Part shown: positions 10,878 to 19,952 of the stretch, piece after piece
Layout of the letters: each line of letters begins with the position of its first letter
How positions within the stretch are numbered: position 1 is the stretch's first letter
Source of the DNA: Stentor roeselii
Taxonomy: Eukaryota; Ciliophora; Heterotrichea; Heterotrichida; Stentoridae
Reading direction: 5' to 3'
NCBI GenBank assembly: GCA_006503475.1
Contig: RSEH01000062.1
Span: 116,007-180,006 of the forward strand
Length of the DNA stretch: 64,000 bases
Position numbers and translations under genes: made by a program
Notes under the pieces: generated by a model
Seen by the model: the letters and a program-made list of their open reading frames with translations, nothing else
What the model was told of the DNA's origin: nothing
Databases searched by the model: none

Positions 10878-11222
10878 CTATATGCTATCTAATAAAAGGT
10901 TTTTCGGAATTCTCCTATTGTTCAAGGTAATAGTTGAATCAAAATTGATCTTTCTACAAGTTAAAGCCTTGGGTGTGGTTCCAGGTATAATCTTATGATC
11001 AGCTCTGACAACTTTAGGTGTAAGCACATTATTGCTTCCAAGATTAAAATCGAGAGACTTATGAACTAAGATTCTTTTTTTCATTCGAAAAGTAAATGAG
11101 CTACTCTCATCTTTTTCAGCAATTTTAGGTGAAAGACACAATTTAAGTGGCGGTACAAGTTTCATATTCTTGATATCAGAGTTTTCATCAATTTCAAAGA
11201 GTCGATTGCAGTCTTTTTTCAT
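10878..11222 (-). CDS. Unknown small protein
   Basis: 114 residues, polar and basic with a few Ser/Pro stretches, no span or known motif. The ATG is preceded by CAATATAA, the start context used by many genes here. It is divergent from the B-box/GTPase gene, with only 31 bp between the two start codons. Function unknown. Confidence 0.6.
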   Translation of the reverse strand: MKKDCNRLFEIDENSDIKNMKLVPPLKLCLSPKIAEKDESSSFTFRMKKRILVHKSLDFNLGSNNVLTPKVVRADHKIIPGTTPKALTCRKINFDSTITLNNRRIPKNLLLDSI

Positions 11223-11253
11223 TTATATTGTTAAGAATTTTCCAAGTTAATAA
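11223..11253. promoter_or_regulatory. 31-bp shared divergent promoter
   Basis: The whole space between two opposed start codons is 31 bp. On the minus side the ATG is preceded by AATATAA, on the plus side by GTTAATAA. Both promoters and both 5' leaders must fit here or extend into the neighbouring coding sequence. Confidence 0.6.
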
Positions 11254-12423
11254 ATGACAGAAACGAGCTCGCGATACAAAAGCCAATCAGAAAAAAGCCT
11301 CGAGAGCCAATCTCACAAAGATCATTCAAAGTCCAAACCTTCAAAACAAGAAAAATTTTTGAAACCTATCAAACCAAGTGAAAATTCTTTAAAAAGCAAT
11401 CCACCTGACCCAACCGAAGAAAAAAGTCCTCCTCTAAAGGCACAACAAGAAAAATGTGAAGACTGTTCATTTCCAGCAACATACATCTGTGTGTGCGAAG
11501 AAGAAAAGCTTTGCGAAGAATGTCTTGTGTCTCATGTAAAAGACGACTCAAGTTTAAAGCATCGAATAGTTTCCTTATTCCATCCTCTGGTATCTTTATT
11601 TGAAACTTCTGAAGATGAAGGCGAAGAAGACGAGGTTGACAAGATTCAAGAACAAATCGAGGCATTGAAAGAGTTCAGAGATAAGTGTGTTGATCTTATC
11701 GACTCGAAAATCAAGTCCATTCATTGTGAAGGGGAAACTCCTGGACCTAGCAAGTTGTTTGCACCTGGAAATAATAAGTCTTTTACACCGATTCCTGTGA
11801 ATCTTCAATCTAGTTTTCGATCTGCTAGACCTGAAATTTCTGTCAGGGAGTCAAAATTCCCTGGGCGTAAGTCTTTTGACTCTAACTTTGTACCTGGGTC
11901 TATTTGTCGAATCAATTATTTTAGTTCTTTTGAATGCTTTTCGTATAAGGTTTTGATTACTGGAGGGGTTAAAGTTGGAAAAAGTTGTGTTATTGAAAGT
12001 TTTAAACAGATTCATGCGGATTTTAATGAATCTTCTGTTATGGTTTTTAATAGTATTTTGTGTGAAAATTTGAAAGTCAGTTTAGAGGTGTTTGAAGATC
12101 GGGCTGTTGAAGGATGTTCTTTATGTCTTGGCTCTCTCGTAGTATTTGACCTTACTAATAAAGATTCCTATGAATATGCAAAAGGACTAATAAAATTACT
12201 TGAATCAAATGCAACAGTTTTAAACGTCGTTATTTTAGTAGGCACTAAACTCGATTTAATAGTTTCAGGAGGAGTTCGAAGGTTCGCCTCATTCGCAGCA
12301 ATTCAAAACTTTGCAATGAGTCGAGGTGTTCTCTACGACGAGATCTCAGCAGTGAACTACAGTCACGTCCAAGAGCTATTCATGCGACTAGTTCGAGAAC
12401 TTTACAAGAAAAGCAATTCATGA
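11254..12423 (+). CDS. B-box-like zinc finger fused to a Ras/Rab-like GTPase domain
   Basis: 389 residues, one exon. Residues 1-65 are disordered and basic. Residues 67-105 hold Cys/His pairs (CEDC, CVC, LCEEC, SH) of B-box type. After an acidic linker and a helix, a small-GTPase domain starts near 230: P-loop GGVKVGKSC (about 237-245), VGTKLDL in place of NKxD (about 328), and EISA for the SAK motif (about 366). The WDTAG switch II motif is absent: the expected strand reads LEVFEDRAVEGCS. Nucleotide binding looks possible but hydrolysis doubtful. The zinc-finger plus GTPase plan recalls TRIM23, which carries an ARF domain instead. Confidence 0.75.
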   Translation: MTETSSRYKSQSEKSLESQSHKDHSKSKPSKQEKFLKPIKPSENSLKSNPPDPTEEKSPPLKAQQEKCEDCSFPATYICVCEEEKLCEECLVSHVKDDSSLKHRIVSLFHPLVSLFETSEDEGEEDEVDKIQEQIEALKEFRDKCVDLIDSKIKSIHCEGETPGPSKLFAPGNNKSFTPIPVNLQSSFRSARPEISVRESKFPGRKSFDSNFVPGSICRINYFSSFECFSYKVLITGGVKVGKSCVIESFKQIHADFNESSVMVFNSILCENLKVSLEVFEDRAVEGCSLCLGSLVVFDLTNKDSYEYAKGLIKLLESNATVLNVVILVGTKLDLIVSGGVRRFASFAAIQNFAMSRGVLYDEISAVNYSHVQELFMRLVRELYKKSNS

Positions 12424-12569
12424 TAATAACTTAATCTCGAAATAAAACTAAATCCTCTAAAAAATAAAAACCTTTCCATAAATCTTCAATCAAAACACTC
12501 CTTTTTACCTAAAACCAAATTTTCAATAATCCTCGAAATCATTTTCAATACCTTAACCCTCCTAACAAA

Positions 12570-14417
12570 ATGAACAATTATTCAAAACAAAAAATTTCCA
12601 TCCAAACAAGCATCAGGATGCAAGTAGTCCAAAAGCTGATAACATCCTCAACACCTTCAGAAACCTCTTCTCGTCAAATCCTCTCCAAGCTTCTCCAAAA
12701 CCAAAAATTCACTCCAGTCCTTCGCAGCAAAATAACATCTCCAAGAAAGATCTCCTCAAGACCAAAAGACTCCATCTCAAAAGACTCCATCTCAAAAGAC
12801 CCAATAAAAAAGCAAAACATTTCTCTCTTTCGCCTTCACTCCACAAATTCTCGAGAGTTTAACAAATCACGACTGCATCGTTTTTCGATTTCCTTCGAAA
12901 CGATGAGGAAATCAGGTCAAGAACAAACAGAACGAAAAGAGCAGCCAACGCGAATCAGGAAGTACAAAAAAAGGTTAAAACCTGAGGAAAAAATTTCAAA
13001 TAAATGCGATATTGACAAGCTTTGGCGTCGAGTTTTTTCTTTAAGTAACGGATTTGAATGCACCCCAGGGACTTCTTATAAGGTCTTTATTGGAAAAGGG
13101 AATAACTCTGCACTTATCAGAAGAATCATGGCTGGAAGAATCTGGTGGAAAATCGTGGAAAGTATGGAAAAGGCTCATTTTGTATGGACTCAATGGAAAG
13201 ATATTCAGTTTATTGAAAATTTGAAAAGATGTGAAGTGCAAGTTGATGTTAAAGAAGATCAAAGGCTTCCTACTTGGCCCAGTGTCGGGAAAAATTTTTT
13301 GCCTAAGTCGAAAATAACGGAACCTGAGTATTTTGGGTTGAATTTGATACAAAAAACGGGATCTTTTCGGGTTATGAACTGTTTGAAGCTTGAAAGTGAG
13401 GACTTGGTCTTGTATAATAAATTCGAGTTCAATCAATTTTTAACTGATAAAAAAGAACTGCTGAAAACTATGAAGGAATTTTATGGATTTTTTCAACAAG
13501 ATGTTTTTCAGAAACTTCCTCTTTCTTTTAATGTGAATGGGATTGATGACCCGGAATTTCTGATGTTTTTGAAGAAATTTGAAGAGTTTGAAAAAGTGAA
13601 AATGGAAAAAACTGGAGTTTTTAATGTGTGGATTGTAAAACCTGGGGAAAACTCAAATCGCGGCAACGGGATCCAGGTGGTGAATTCCCTGGAATCTTTA
13701 AAAACTTTATTAATATCAGAGGCAGGAAAAAGTTACATTTTACAGAAATACATAGAAAACCCATTACTAATCAACAAGAGAAAATTCGATATCAGATGTT
13801 ACGCAATGATCACCAGTATCAACAACATAATCCAAGGCTTTTTCTTCCAAGACGGTTACCTAAGGACTGCCTCTCACGAGTTTTCAATGGAAAACCTATC
13901 AAACAACTTCATCCACCTCACAAACGACGCGATTCAAAAGCACAGTCAAGACTACGGAAAATTTGAAAATTCGAACAAACTTTCCTATAAAGACCTTCAA
14001 CGATATCTCGACCTTCACTACTCCGAGTTGAATTTTTCAACACAAGTACTTCCAAAAATAAAGCAAATTATAAAAGAAACGATTTCTGCATCTTTTTTTA
14101 GAATTAATCAAAATAAAAGAACCTGTTGTTTTGAGATACTCGGATATGACTTCATGATTGATAAGGACTTCAGGCCTTGGCTGATCGAAGTTAACACGAA
14201 CCCCTGCCTTGAACTTGCTTCTTTAAACTTAAGGATTATTATTCCTTCTCTTGTTGAAAACGCTTTCAAACTTGTTGTCGACTCGCTTTTCCCTCCGCCA
14301 GGTACTCAACATGGAGACTCGATACAAGTGAACAAGTTTGAGTTGATTTTTCACTCAGAAGTTGATGGAAAGGCTCTTTCCGACTACGAAAAAAACTCAT
14401 TAAAAGAAGGTAATTAA
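12570..14417 (+). CDS. TTLL: Tubulin-tyrosine-ligase-like (TTLL) enzyme
   Basis: 615 residues. The TTL/ATP-grasp core is clear: WIVKPGENSNRGNGI near 353, YILQKYIENPLLINKRKFD near 385, SNNFIHLTNDAIQK near 450, and LGYDFMIDKDFRPWLIEVNT near 530, which supplies the late acidic and Asn magnesium ligands. TTLL enzymes add Glu, Gly or Tyr to tubulin tails, here most likely in cilia and cortical microtubule ribbons. The first 130 residues are basic and disordered and include a short SKDSI repeat. Which amino acid is added cannot be told from sequence alone. Its last coding bases are duplicated at 16697-16775. Confidence 0.9.
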   Translation: MNNYSKQKISIQTSIRMQVVQKLITSSTPSETSSRQILSKLLQNQKFTPVLRSKITSPRKISSRPKDSISKDSISKDPIKKQNISLFRLHSTNSREFNKSRLHRFSISFETMRKSGQEQTERKEQPTRIRKYKKRLKPEEKISNKCDIDKLWRRVFSLSNGFECTPGTSYKVFIGKGNNSALIRRIMAGRIWWKIVESMEKAHFVWTQWKDIQFIENLKRCEVQVDVKEDQRLPTWPSVGKNFLPKSKITEPEYFGLNLIQKTGSFRVMNCLKLESEDLVLYNKFEFNQFLTDKKELLKTMKEFYGFFQQDVFQKLPLSFNVNGIDDPEFLMFLKKFEEFEKVKMEKTGVFNVWIVKPGENSNRGNGIQVVNSLESLKTLLISEAGKSYILQKYIENPLLINKRKFDIRCYAMITSINNIIQGFFFQDGYLRTASHEFSMENLSNNFIHLTNDAIQKHSQDYGKFENSNKLSYKDLQRYLDLHYSELNFSTQVLPKIKQIIKETISASFFRINQNKRTCCFEILGYDFMIDKDFRPWLIEVNTNPCLELASLNLRIIIPSLVENAFKLVVDSLFPPPGTQHGDSIQVNKFELIFHSEVDGKALSDYEKNSLKEGN

Positions 14418-14426
14418 TGAAATTAT

Positions 14427-15060
14427 ATGGAAGCTTTAGTCTTCGACATCAAAACAATTCTTAGAATTACGAAAGACCTTCGAAATAACTTACAGGTTGA
14501 GTGTCTTCAACGACTCACCCAAGATGTTCAGTCTTCGTCTGAATCACGACTGAGCAAAACTCAAGTCAAATGCATCGAAAATGCTGCAAAGTGATTAGTC
14601 TTGAAGAGTACTCAACAGATGACTTTATTTTTTGCTTTGGGGATAAGGCGATAAGTTTTATATCATTTTAAGTCGCAGCGTTTCAGTTAAAGTGCCTTCA
14701 AAGCGACGAGTGGTCGTCACGAAGTTCGCTGTTAACCGAATCGAGAAGTTTTTGCAAGTATCTGAAGAAGACCTTCTCAAACTTCCCAAAAAAAAAGCAA
14801 CGTCTGTAGGGAAGGTGGGGGAAGGGTACTTTCCACACTTAACAGATCAGAGCTCTTTTTATTCTAGTTTGTGCGGGGGTTAGCCTAATATTCGCCTATA
14901 CCTGCCCTCACAAGTACAGTCTTTACTGAGTGATGGTCTATCTGGTTGTTATATTCGGAGAACTTGCAATCTTCCAGAACCTGTACTGTCTTCTTCACTA
15001 CAAATTATCATTCAATTTGGCGGATTTGAGCACTATCGAAATATGAGAGTTTTCACTACT
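14427..15060 (+). pseudogene. Decayed copy of the cyclic-nucleotide-binding gene at 16793
   Basis: The ATG at 14427 and the next roughly 400 bp match the start of the live gene at 16793 base for base over long runs, for example the segment around CGACGAGTGGTCGTCACGAA. Several one-base deletions (near 14531 and in the GGGGATAAGGCG stretch), a lost internal Met codon and an 18-base deletion break the frame. Further on only islands remain: FGELA near 14955 and FGGFE near 15021, the expected cassette of a cyclic-nucleotide fold. The whole gene was probably duplicated and this copy has decayed, its 3' part fastest. Confidence 0.85.
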
Positions 15061-15705
15061 TAGTCTTAGATTTTCATTAGGTTTATTATTTTCTCTATTT
15101 TCAGAGTTGAGGGTGAATGGATTTACTACCAACACTGAAGTAACTATTGGAATGCGACTGTAGGGCTTTCGAAAAGCTCGATGAAAAATCAAACAGGATG
15201 CAGAAAATCTCAAACTTTTCCAGCATTTCTCGATAATCTCAATAAAATTAAAGAAAAAGGATTTGCTTGAATCGCTAATATTTAACGAGATGGACTTTAT
15301 ACTTAAATAAAACTTGAAATTCAGGTCAAAGATATTCAAGGTTTTTGAAAAAACTTAAAAAGGATGAAAGACTGGCTAAATCAATTTTTTACGAAGAACA
15401 GAATTTGTACTAGAATAATAAAATTTAGTTGAAAAATGTGATAAAATTAGAGTATATGATTGACAAATTTTAACAAAAGCGAATTTTTATTCTTTGAATA
15501 GCAAAATAAGGTTTTAAACCTTTATATGAAATTAGTTTGGTAAATAAAATAGATCAGAACCCTCGACGAGATGAATCATTTTTTATCAAATTTTCTAAAA
15601 TTTATAGAAATTTACACAATTTTATACCTTTCATACTTAAACTACTTATAAAATTCAAATTAATCTAAAGCCTATGCTAATTTTAAATATGTCTATAATT
15701 ATATC
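15061..15705. other. Non-coding stretch, probably more gene debris
   Basis: About 645 bp between the decayed copy and the coiled-coil gene. The first 280 bp are less AT-rich and give broken peptide fragments in several frames, which fits decayed coding DNA; the remainder is plain AT-rich spacer. An open frame on the minus strand at 14998-15339 crosses the decayed gene and is not supported. Confidence 0.5.
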
Positions 15706-16587
15706 ATGGAACCTGTTGTAACTGAAGAAAAAAAATCAACAAATCAACCATTGGAACAAGAGAAAGGGTTAGAGGTGAGAGTCAAATCAATAGATCTCAA
15801 CCTTGTGGCTCAGAAGATGGAGATAGACCATCTGAAATCAAGAATCAAGAATCAAGATGAGAAGTCATCACTTTTTATGGTAAGGACGGATACACTGACG
15901 AGAGTAAGTGAAGCAAATTCTCACAGCCTGATCACGATTAATAAAAAAATAAAGGAAATGGACGCCTACGTCGACTCGAACAAAAACACCGAGAAGAAGA
16001 TCACTGCTCTAGAAAAAAAAACCCAAGAAAGCTTAAAAAACATGGAAAAGGTCTTGGATAGGACGAAAAATGAATTCTTCAATAGGATTTCAAATTATGA
16101 TAAAAATAGCAAAAAATTCGAAGAAGAAGTCAAGAGACTTGGAGGAAAGTTCGGGGAATTCGAAGGGAAAATCAGTGAAAACACCGAAAAATTTGTAGAA
16201 ATAGTCAAAAGAATTGAAGGAACACTAAAAGGAAATGACAAAAGACTAGGAAGCCTGGAAGAAAAAGTTGGAAGCCTGGAAGTAAAAGTGGATGAAAAAT
16301 TCGGAAAACTGGAAGAAAAATTCGGAAAACTGGAAAAAAAAATGGATGAAAAATTCAGAAGTCTGGAAGAAAAAATGGATGAAAAATTCAGAAGCCTGGA
16401 AGAAAAAATGGATGAAAAATTCGGAAGCCTTGAAGAAAAAGTAAAAAGAATTGATGATTGCGCAAAAGACGTTGAAGTTCTTAAAGATAACGTTTCAAAT
16501 ATTACGAAGAATCTGAATGATATGTGCCAGATACTGAACAAACTTGATCATTATGTGAGTGGTACTTCAATAATTGTAGGCGATTAG
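15706..16587 (+). CDS. Long coiled-coil protein with 11-residue repeats
   Basis: 293 residues, almost wholly helical. Residues about 195-250 repeat an 11-residue unit (SLEEKMDEKFR) four or five times; the DNA carries the matching 33-bp repeat at about 16280-16440. Eleven-residue periodicity suggests a right-handed or straight coiled coil. No other domain. It lies between the two halves of a tandem duplication and has no counterpart in the other copy, so it arrived after, or diverged beyond recognition since, the duplication. Function unknown; structural role is inference. Confidence 0.65.
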   Translation: MEPVVTEEKKSTNQPLEQEKGLEVRVKSIDLNLVAQKMEIDHLKSRIKNQDEKSSLFMVRTDTLTRVSEANSHSLITINKKIKEMDAYVDSNKNTEKKITALEKKTQESLKNMEKVLDRTKNEFFNRISNYDKNSKKFEEEVKRLGGKFGEFEGKISENTEKFVEIVKRIEGTLKGNDKRLGSLEEKVGSLEVKVDEKFGKLEEKFGKLEKKMDEKFRSLEEKMDEKFRSLEEKMDEKFGSLEEKVKRIDDCAKDVEVLKDNVSNITKNLNDMCQILNKLDHYVSGTSIIVGD

Positions 16588-16696
16588 AATAATCATTATT
16601 TAGATATGCTTTAAGTTTTTCAACAGGATAGGAATGCGAAAACAACACAAGTTAAAAATGATGAAAGTCTCAAATGATGCTGAAAAAATGAAACTC

Positions 16697-16775
16697 AAAA
16701 ACTTTGAGTTGATTTTTCACTCAGAAGTTAACTGAAAGGTTTTTTCCCACTACGAAAAAAGCTCATTCAAAGCAG
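16697..16775 (+). pseudogene. Relic of the tubulin-ligase gene 3' end
   Basis: This 80-bp stretch matches the last coding bases of the TTLL gene (14338-14417), starting with TTTGAGTTGATTTTTCACTC and continuing through the CTACGAAAAAA run. An in-frame TGA replaces part of the Val-Asp-Gly-Lys sequence. It marks the left boundary of the second copy of the tandem duplication. Confidence 0.85.
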
Positions 16776-16792
16776 TTAATTAATGAAATTAT

Positions 16793-18385
16793 ATGGAATC
16801 CTCAGTCTTCGACATCAAAACCATTCTCCGAATTCCGAAAGACCTTCGAAATAACTTCCACATAGACTGTCTTCAACGTCTCACTCAAGACGTTCAGTTC
16901 TTCGTCCGAATCACGACTGAGCAAAACTCAAGTCAAGTTCATCGAGAATGCTGCAAAGTGATGAGTCTTGAAGAGTACTCAACAGATGACTTTATTTTCC
17001 GCTTCGGTGATAAAGGCGACAAGTTTTACATCATTTTAAGTGGCAGCGTTTCAGTAAAAGTCCCTTCAAAGCGACGAGTGGTCGTCACGAAGTTCGCTGT
17101 TAACCGAATCGAGAAGTACCTTCAAGAATCTGAAGCAAAAACAGGCTCCTCCGAAGAAGACCTTCTCAAACTTCCTGAAACAAAAAGCCACGTCACTGTC
17201 AAGGTCTCTGAAGTGATCAACGCACTTAAAGACCAGACCAGTTCAGAAAAAGACTTAAACAGCAGGTCAGGACTTTTATCAAACGAAGAAAAACACTTAC
17301 TTGGCCTTTTCAAACACAAAGTTCGCGAAGAACAGCGAATTTTAATGAACGCTGTGAAACACTCTGAAAGTGATCATCTAGAAATCGAATTCGATGACTT
17401 TAATGAAATCGGCATCTTGTTCACTGGAGGAGCTTTCGGCGACTTGGCCTTGATTTCAGACAGGCCGAGGTCTGCAACGATTCAGGCTCGTGAAAAGTCC
17501 TCGTTTTTAGTGTTGAGTAAAACTGACTTCACCAGGATTCTTGGCGACATTGCGGAAAAAAGGATGAATTTGATTGTGAACTTTTTGCAAAAAGTTCCTT
17601 TTTTCGTTTCTCGAAGCCGCTCAGCACTTATTCGCATGGCTTACTACTTTCAAACTAAGACTTTCAGTAAGAATCGGGTGATTTATAAGGAACAAGACCC
17701 TGTTGATGGCATTTATTTGGTTCGAGAAGGCGAAGTCACTATTACTAAACGAAAAATAATCAATAATTCAACTTCTTCTGTTTTTCAGTCGACACCTTCG
17801 GACTTTTTAACGAAAAAAACTAGGAAAAATGTTGAAAATGTGGAAGTTAAACTAGTGATCAAAGGAAACTTTGAGTCTTTTGGAGGATTTGAAATCGTTG
17901 AGCAGAAAAGTTTTAGAAGTTACTCTTGTGTTTGTACTTCTATTTTTTGTGAATTGCTTTTTATGCCGAAGTCGAGTTTTTTGAATAGAGTCCCGCATGT
18001 TGATTTGTTTAAACATTTGATTTTAGAGGATCATCAACGACTTCTTGCCAGGTTTGAAGAGACTCTTACGCCTTGTGTCAGCTTTGAGAATATTTCACCT
18101 CTTAGAAGTAGGACACCTGGAATGACGAAAGGAAAGAATTTGTTTATTACTCCTGTTTATAGAAATATTCAGTTCAGGAATAACTCGATTAGCCAAAGAA
18201 TAAAAAATAACATCAAAAAACAGTCACCTTTCAGGGTCATGACCAAAAAGGAGGTCTCGGAAGCTGTGAATGGAAGAAATTCAATCATGAAAAAGTATGG
18301 AAGTCGACTTAATGTCATTAGCTCGTTCAGTGCTTTACCTAATCGACTTAAAACTACTGCTTCTTTTAGAGTGATTAAAAAATGA
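16793..18385 (+). CDS. Protein with two cyclic-nucleotide-binding domains
   Basis: 530 residues. The first cNMP fold starts near residue 58 (DDFIFRFGDKGDKFYIILSG) and its phosphate-binding cassette is near 213 (GGAFGDLALISDRPRSATIQ), with the Glu of the usual FGELA replaced by Asp. Between these lies an unusual insert of about 110 polar residues. A second fold follows (IYKEQDPVDGIYLVREGEVT near 303), with a weak FGGFE cassette near 365. The tail is basic and disordered. There is no kinase or channel part. It could be a stand-alone cAMP/cGMP sensor or a PKA-regulatory-like protein; an inhibitor site of RRxS type is not evident. This is the surviving copy of the duplicated gene. Confidence 0.82.
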   Translation: MESSVFDIKTILRIPKDLRNNFHIDCLQRLTQDVQFFVRITTEQNSSQVHRECCKVMSLEEYSTDDFIFRFGDKGDKFYIILSGSVSVKVPSKRRVVVTKFAVNRIEKYLQESEAKTGSSEEDLLKLPETKSHVTVKVSEVINALKDQTSSEKDLNSRSGLLSNEEKHLLGLFKHKVREEQRILMNAVKHSESDHLEIEFDDFNEIGILFTGGAFGDLALISDRPRSATIQAREKSSFLVLSKTDFTRILGDIAEKRMNLIVNFLQKVPFFVSRSRSALIRMAYYFQTKTFSKNRVIYKEQDPVDGIYLVREGEVTITKRKIINNSTSSVFQSTPSDFLTKKTRKNVENVEVKLVIKGNFESFGGFEIVEQKSFRSYSCVCTSIFCELLFMPKSSFLNRVPHVDLFKHLILEDHQRLLARFEETLTPCVSFENISPLRSRTPGMTKGKNLFITPVYRNIQFRNNSISQRIKNNIKKQSPFRVMTKKEVSEAVNGRNSIMKKYGSRLNVISSFSALPNRLKTTASFRVIKK

Positions 18386-18691
18386 TTAAAAATTTAGAAT
18401 TTGTTTAGAGTTTAGATTTTTAATTGAGCGATAAGAGAGGTTCTTGATTATTTATTGGATTTTTAGTGATGTTTAAAATTAATCTTTGGTTTTAGAGGAG
18501 GATAGAATTTAGCATTATTCAGAATAATTTAGTTGATTATTTAGTGGATCATGAAAATTTTAATTGATTGCAAGATTAACTTTAAGGTCATCAAGTATTG
18601 TTTTATTGTTGAGAGAATGTCTTTTGTTTTTGATAAATTTCAACTCATAACAAGTGAAGTTCTTTTAACCTGCAAATAAATGGGTTAATAA
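18386..18691. other. AT-rich intergenic spacer
   Basis: 306 bp between tandem plus-strand genes. No frame, repeat or RNA structure seen. The last bases, GGTTAATAA, form the start context of the next gene. Confidence 0.55.
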
Positions 18692-19909
18692 ATGCTTCGG
18701 TCATTATTATCGATTTCCAGAGGTTGCTTCAACTCCAGATCAACTGCTATTCACCGACTATTCGCCACCCATACTATCAAGTTCCCTGCATCAGTCGAGT
18801 CGATCAGTGAAGGAGGAGTTCAGGCCTGGGTCAAAAAGATAGGTGACCACATCGACGTGGATGAGGTAGTAGTAGTCTTAGAAACAGCTAAAACAAACCA
18901 AGAAATCCGATCTCCAGTATCAGGCGAGCTAGTCCGATTACTTGCCAACGTCGGTGACAACATCCCAGTCGGTGCCGACCTCTTCGTGATCGACACAGAC
19001 AAAGTGGGTTCCAAGCAGTCCCCAAAGTCAGAAGTCCATTCAAAAGACGAGCCAAAGTCTTCAGAGCCTCCAAAGCCAGTCAAATCCGAGTCTCGCTCAT
19101 CAGAACCAGTTCCAAAAGAAGACCCAAAACCTTTAAAACCCGAATCAAAGCCATTAGAACCCAAACCATCTGATTCCAAACCCAAATCAGAACTTAAATC
19201 ACTTGGAAAACGTGAAGACCGTCGTGAAAAAATGACAAGAATGCGTAAAACAATAGCAGAACGTTTAAAAGGTGCTCAAAACACCTACGCAATGTTGACA
19301 ACTTTCCAAGAATGCGACATGTCACGAGCGATGGAGTTAAGAAACGCCTACAAAGATGACTTTTTAAAGAAACACGGAGTTAAACTCGGTTTTATGTCGT
19401 TCTTCGTGAAGGCCGCCACGAATGCCCTGCTTCAGTTCCCCTTGGCCAACGCGGTGATCCAAGGAGACGAGATTATTTACAGGAACTACATTGACGTCTC
19501 GGTCGCTGTAGCGACTCCTACAGGCCTGGTGGTGCCAGTGCTTCGGAACTGTGAGCATAAAAGTTTTGCAGATATTGAAAAAGAAATAATTAGATTCGCT
19601 AACTTAGCGAAAGATGGAAAATTGCCAATTGAAGATATGGTTGGAGGAAATTTCACTATTTCTAATGGAGGGGTTTATGGGTCTATGATGGGCACTCCTA
19701 TTTTGAACCCTCCTCAGTCTGCTATACTTGGAATGCACTCTATTGAGAATAGGGCTGTTGTGAGAGAAGATAAGATTGTTGCTAGACCGATCATGTACTT
19801 GGCTCTTACTTATGATCATCGACTGCTTGATGGAAAAGATGCGGTTTTGTTCTTGAGGTCTATCAAGTCTATGGTTGAGGAACCTGCGAAGATCCTTCTA
19901 GATATTTAG
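18692..19909 (+). CDS. DLST: Dihydrolipoamide succinyltransferase, E2 of 2-oxoglutarate dehydrogenase
   Basis: 405 residues. Residues 1-24 are a basic, Ser/Arg-rich mitochondrial presequence. The lipoyl domain follows (FPASVESISEGGVQAWVKKI), then a Pro/Lys/Ser/Glu linker (about 110-170) and the catalytic domain, with no E3-binding domain, as in mitochondrial DLST. The active-site block is YDHRLLDGKDAV near 380, with the His and Asp in place. The lipoylated Lys sits in VLETAKTNQEI, where most E2 proteins have ETDK. The reaction transfers succinyl groups from thiamine-bound E1 to CoA in the TCA cycle. The linker uses near-repeats of EPKPSDSKPKSE type. Confidence 0.93.
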   Translation: MLRSLLSISRGCFNSRSTAIHRLFATHTIKFPASVESISEGGVQAWVKKIGDHIDVDEVVVVLETAKTNQEIRSPVSGELVRLLANVGDNIPVGADLFVIDTDKVGSKQSPKSEVHSKDEPKSSEPPKPVKSESRSSEPVPKEDPKPLKPESKPLEPKPSDSKPKSELKSLGKREDRREKMTRMRKTIAERLKGAQNTYAMLTTFQECDMSRAMELRNAYKDDFLKKHGVKLGFMSFFVKAATNALLQFPLANAVIQGDEIIYRNYIDVSVAVATPTGLVVPVLRNCEHKSFADIEKEIIRFANLAKDGKLPIEDMVGGNFTISNGGVYGSMMGTPILNPPQSAILGMHSIENRAVVREDKIVARPIMYLALTYDHRLLDGKDAVLFLRSIKSMVEEPAKILLDI

Positions 19910-19952
19910 ATTAGTTAGTAAAGTTAATAACGTTCTGAATAAGTTTATAGTG

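Noticed and set aside
14998-15339. Minus-strand frame of 113 codons
   Set aside because: It crosses the decayed cyclic-nucleotide gene on the other strand, shows no domain and has chance-like composition.
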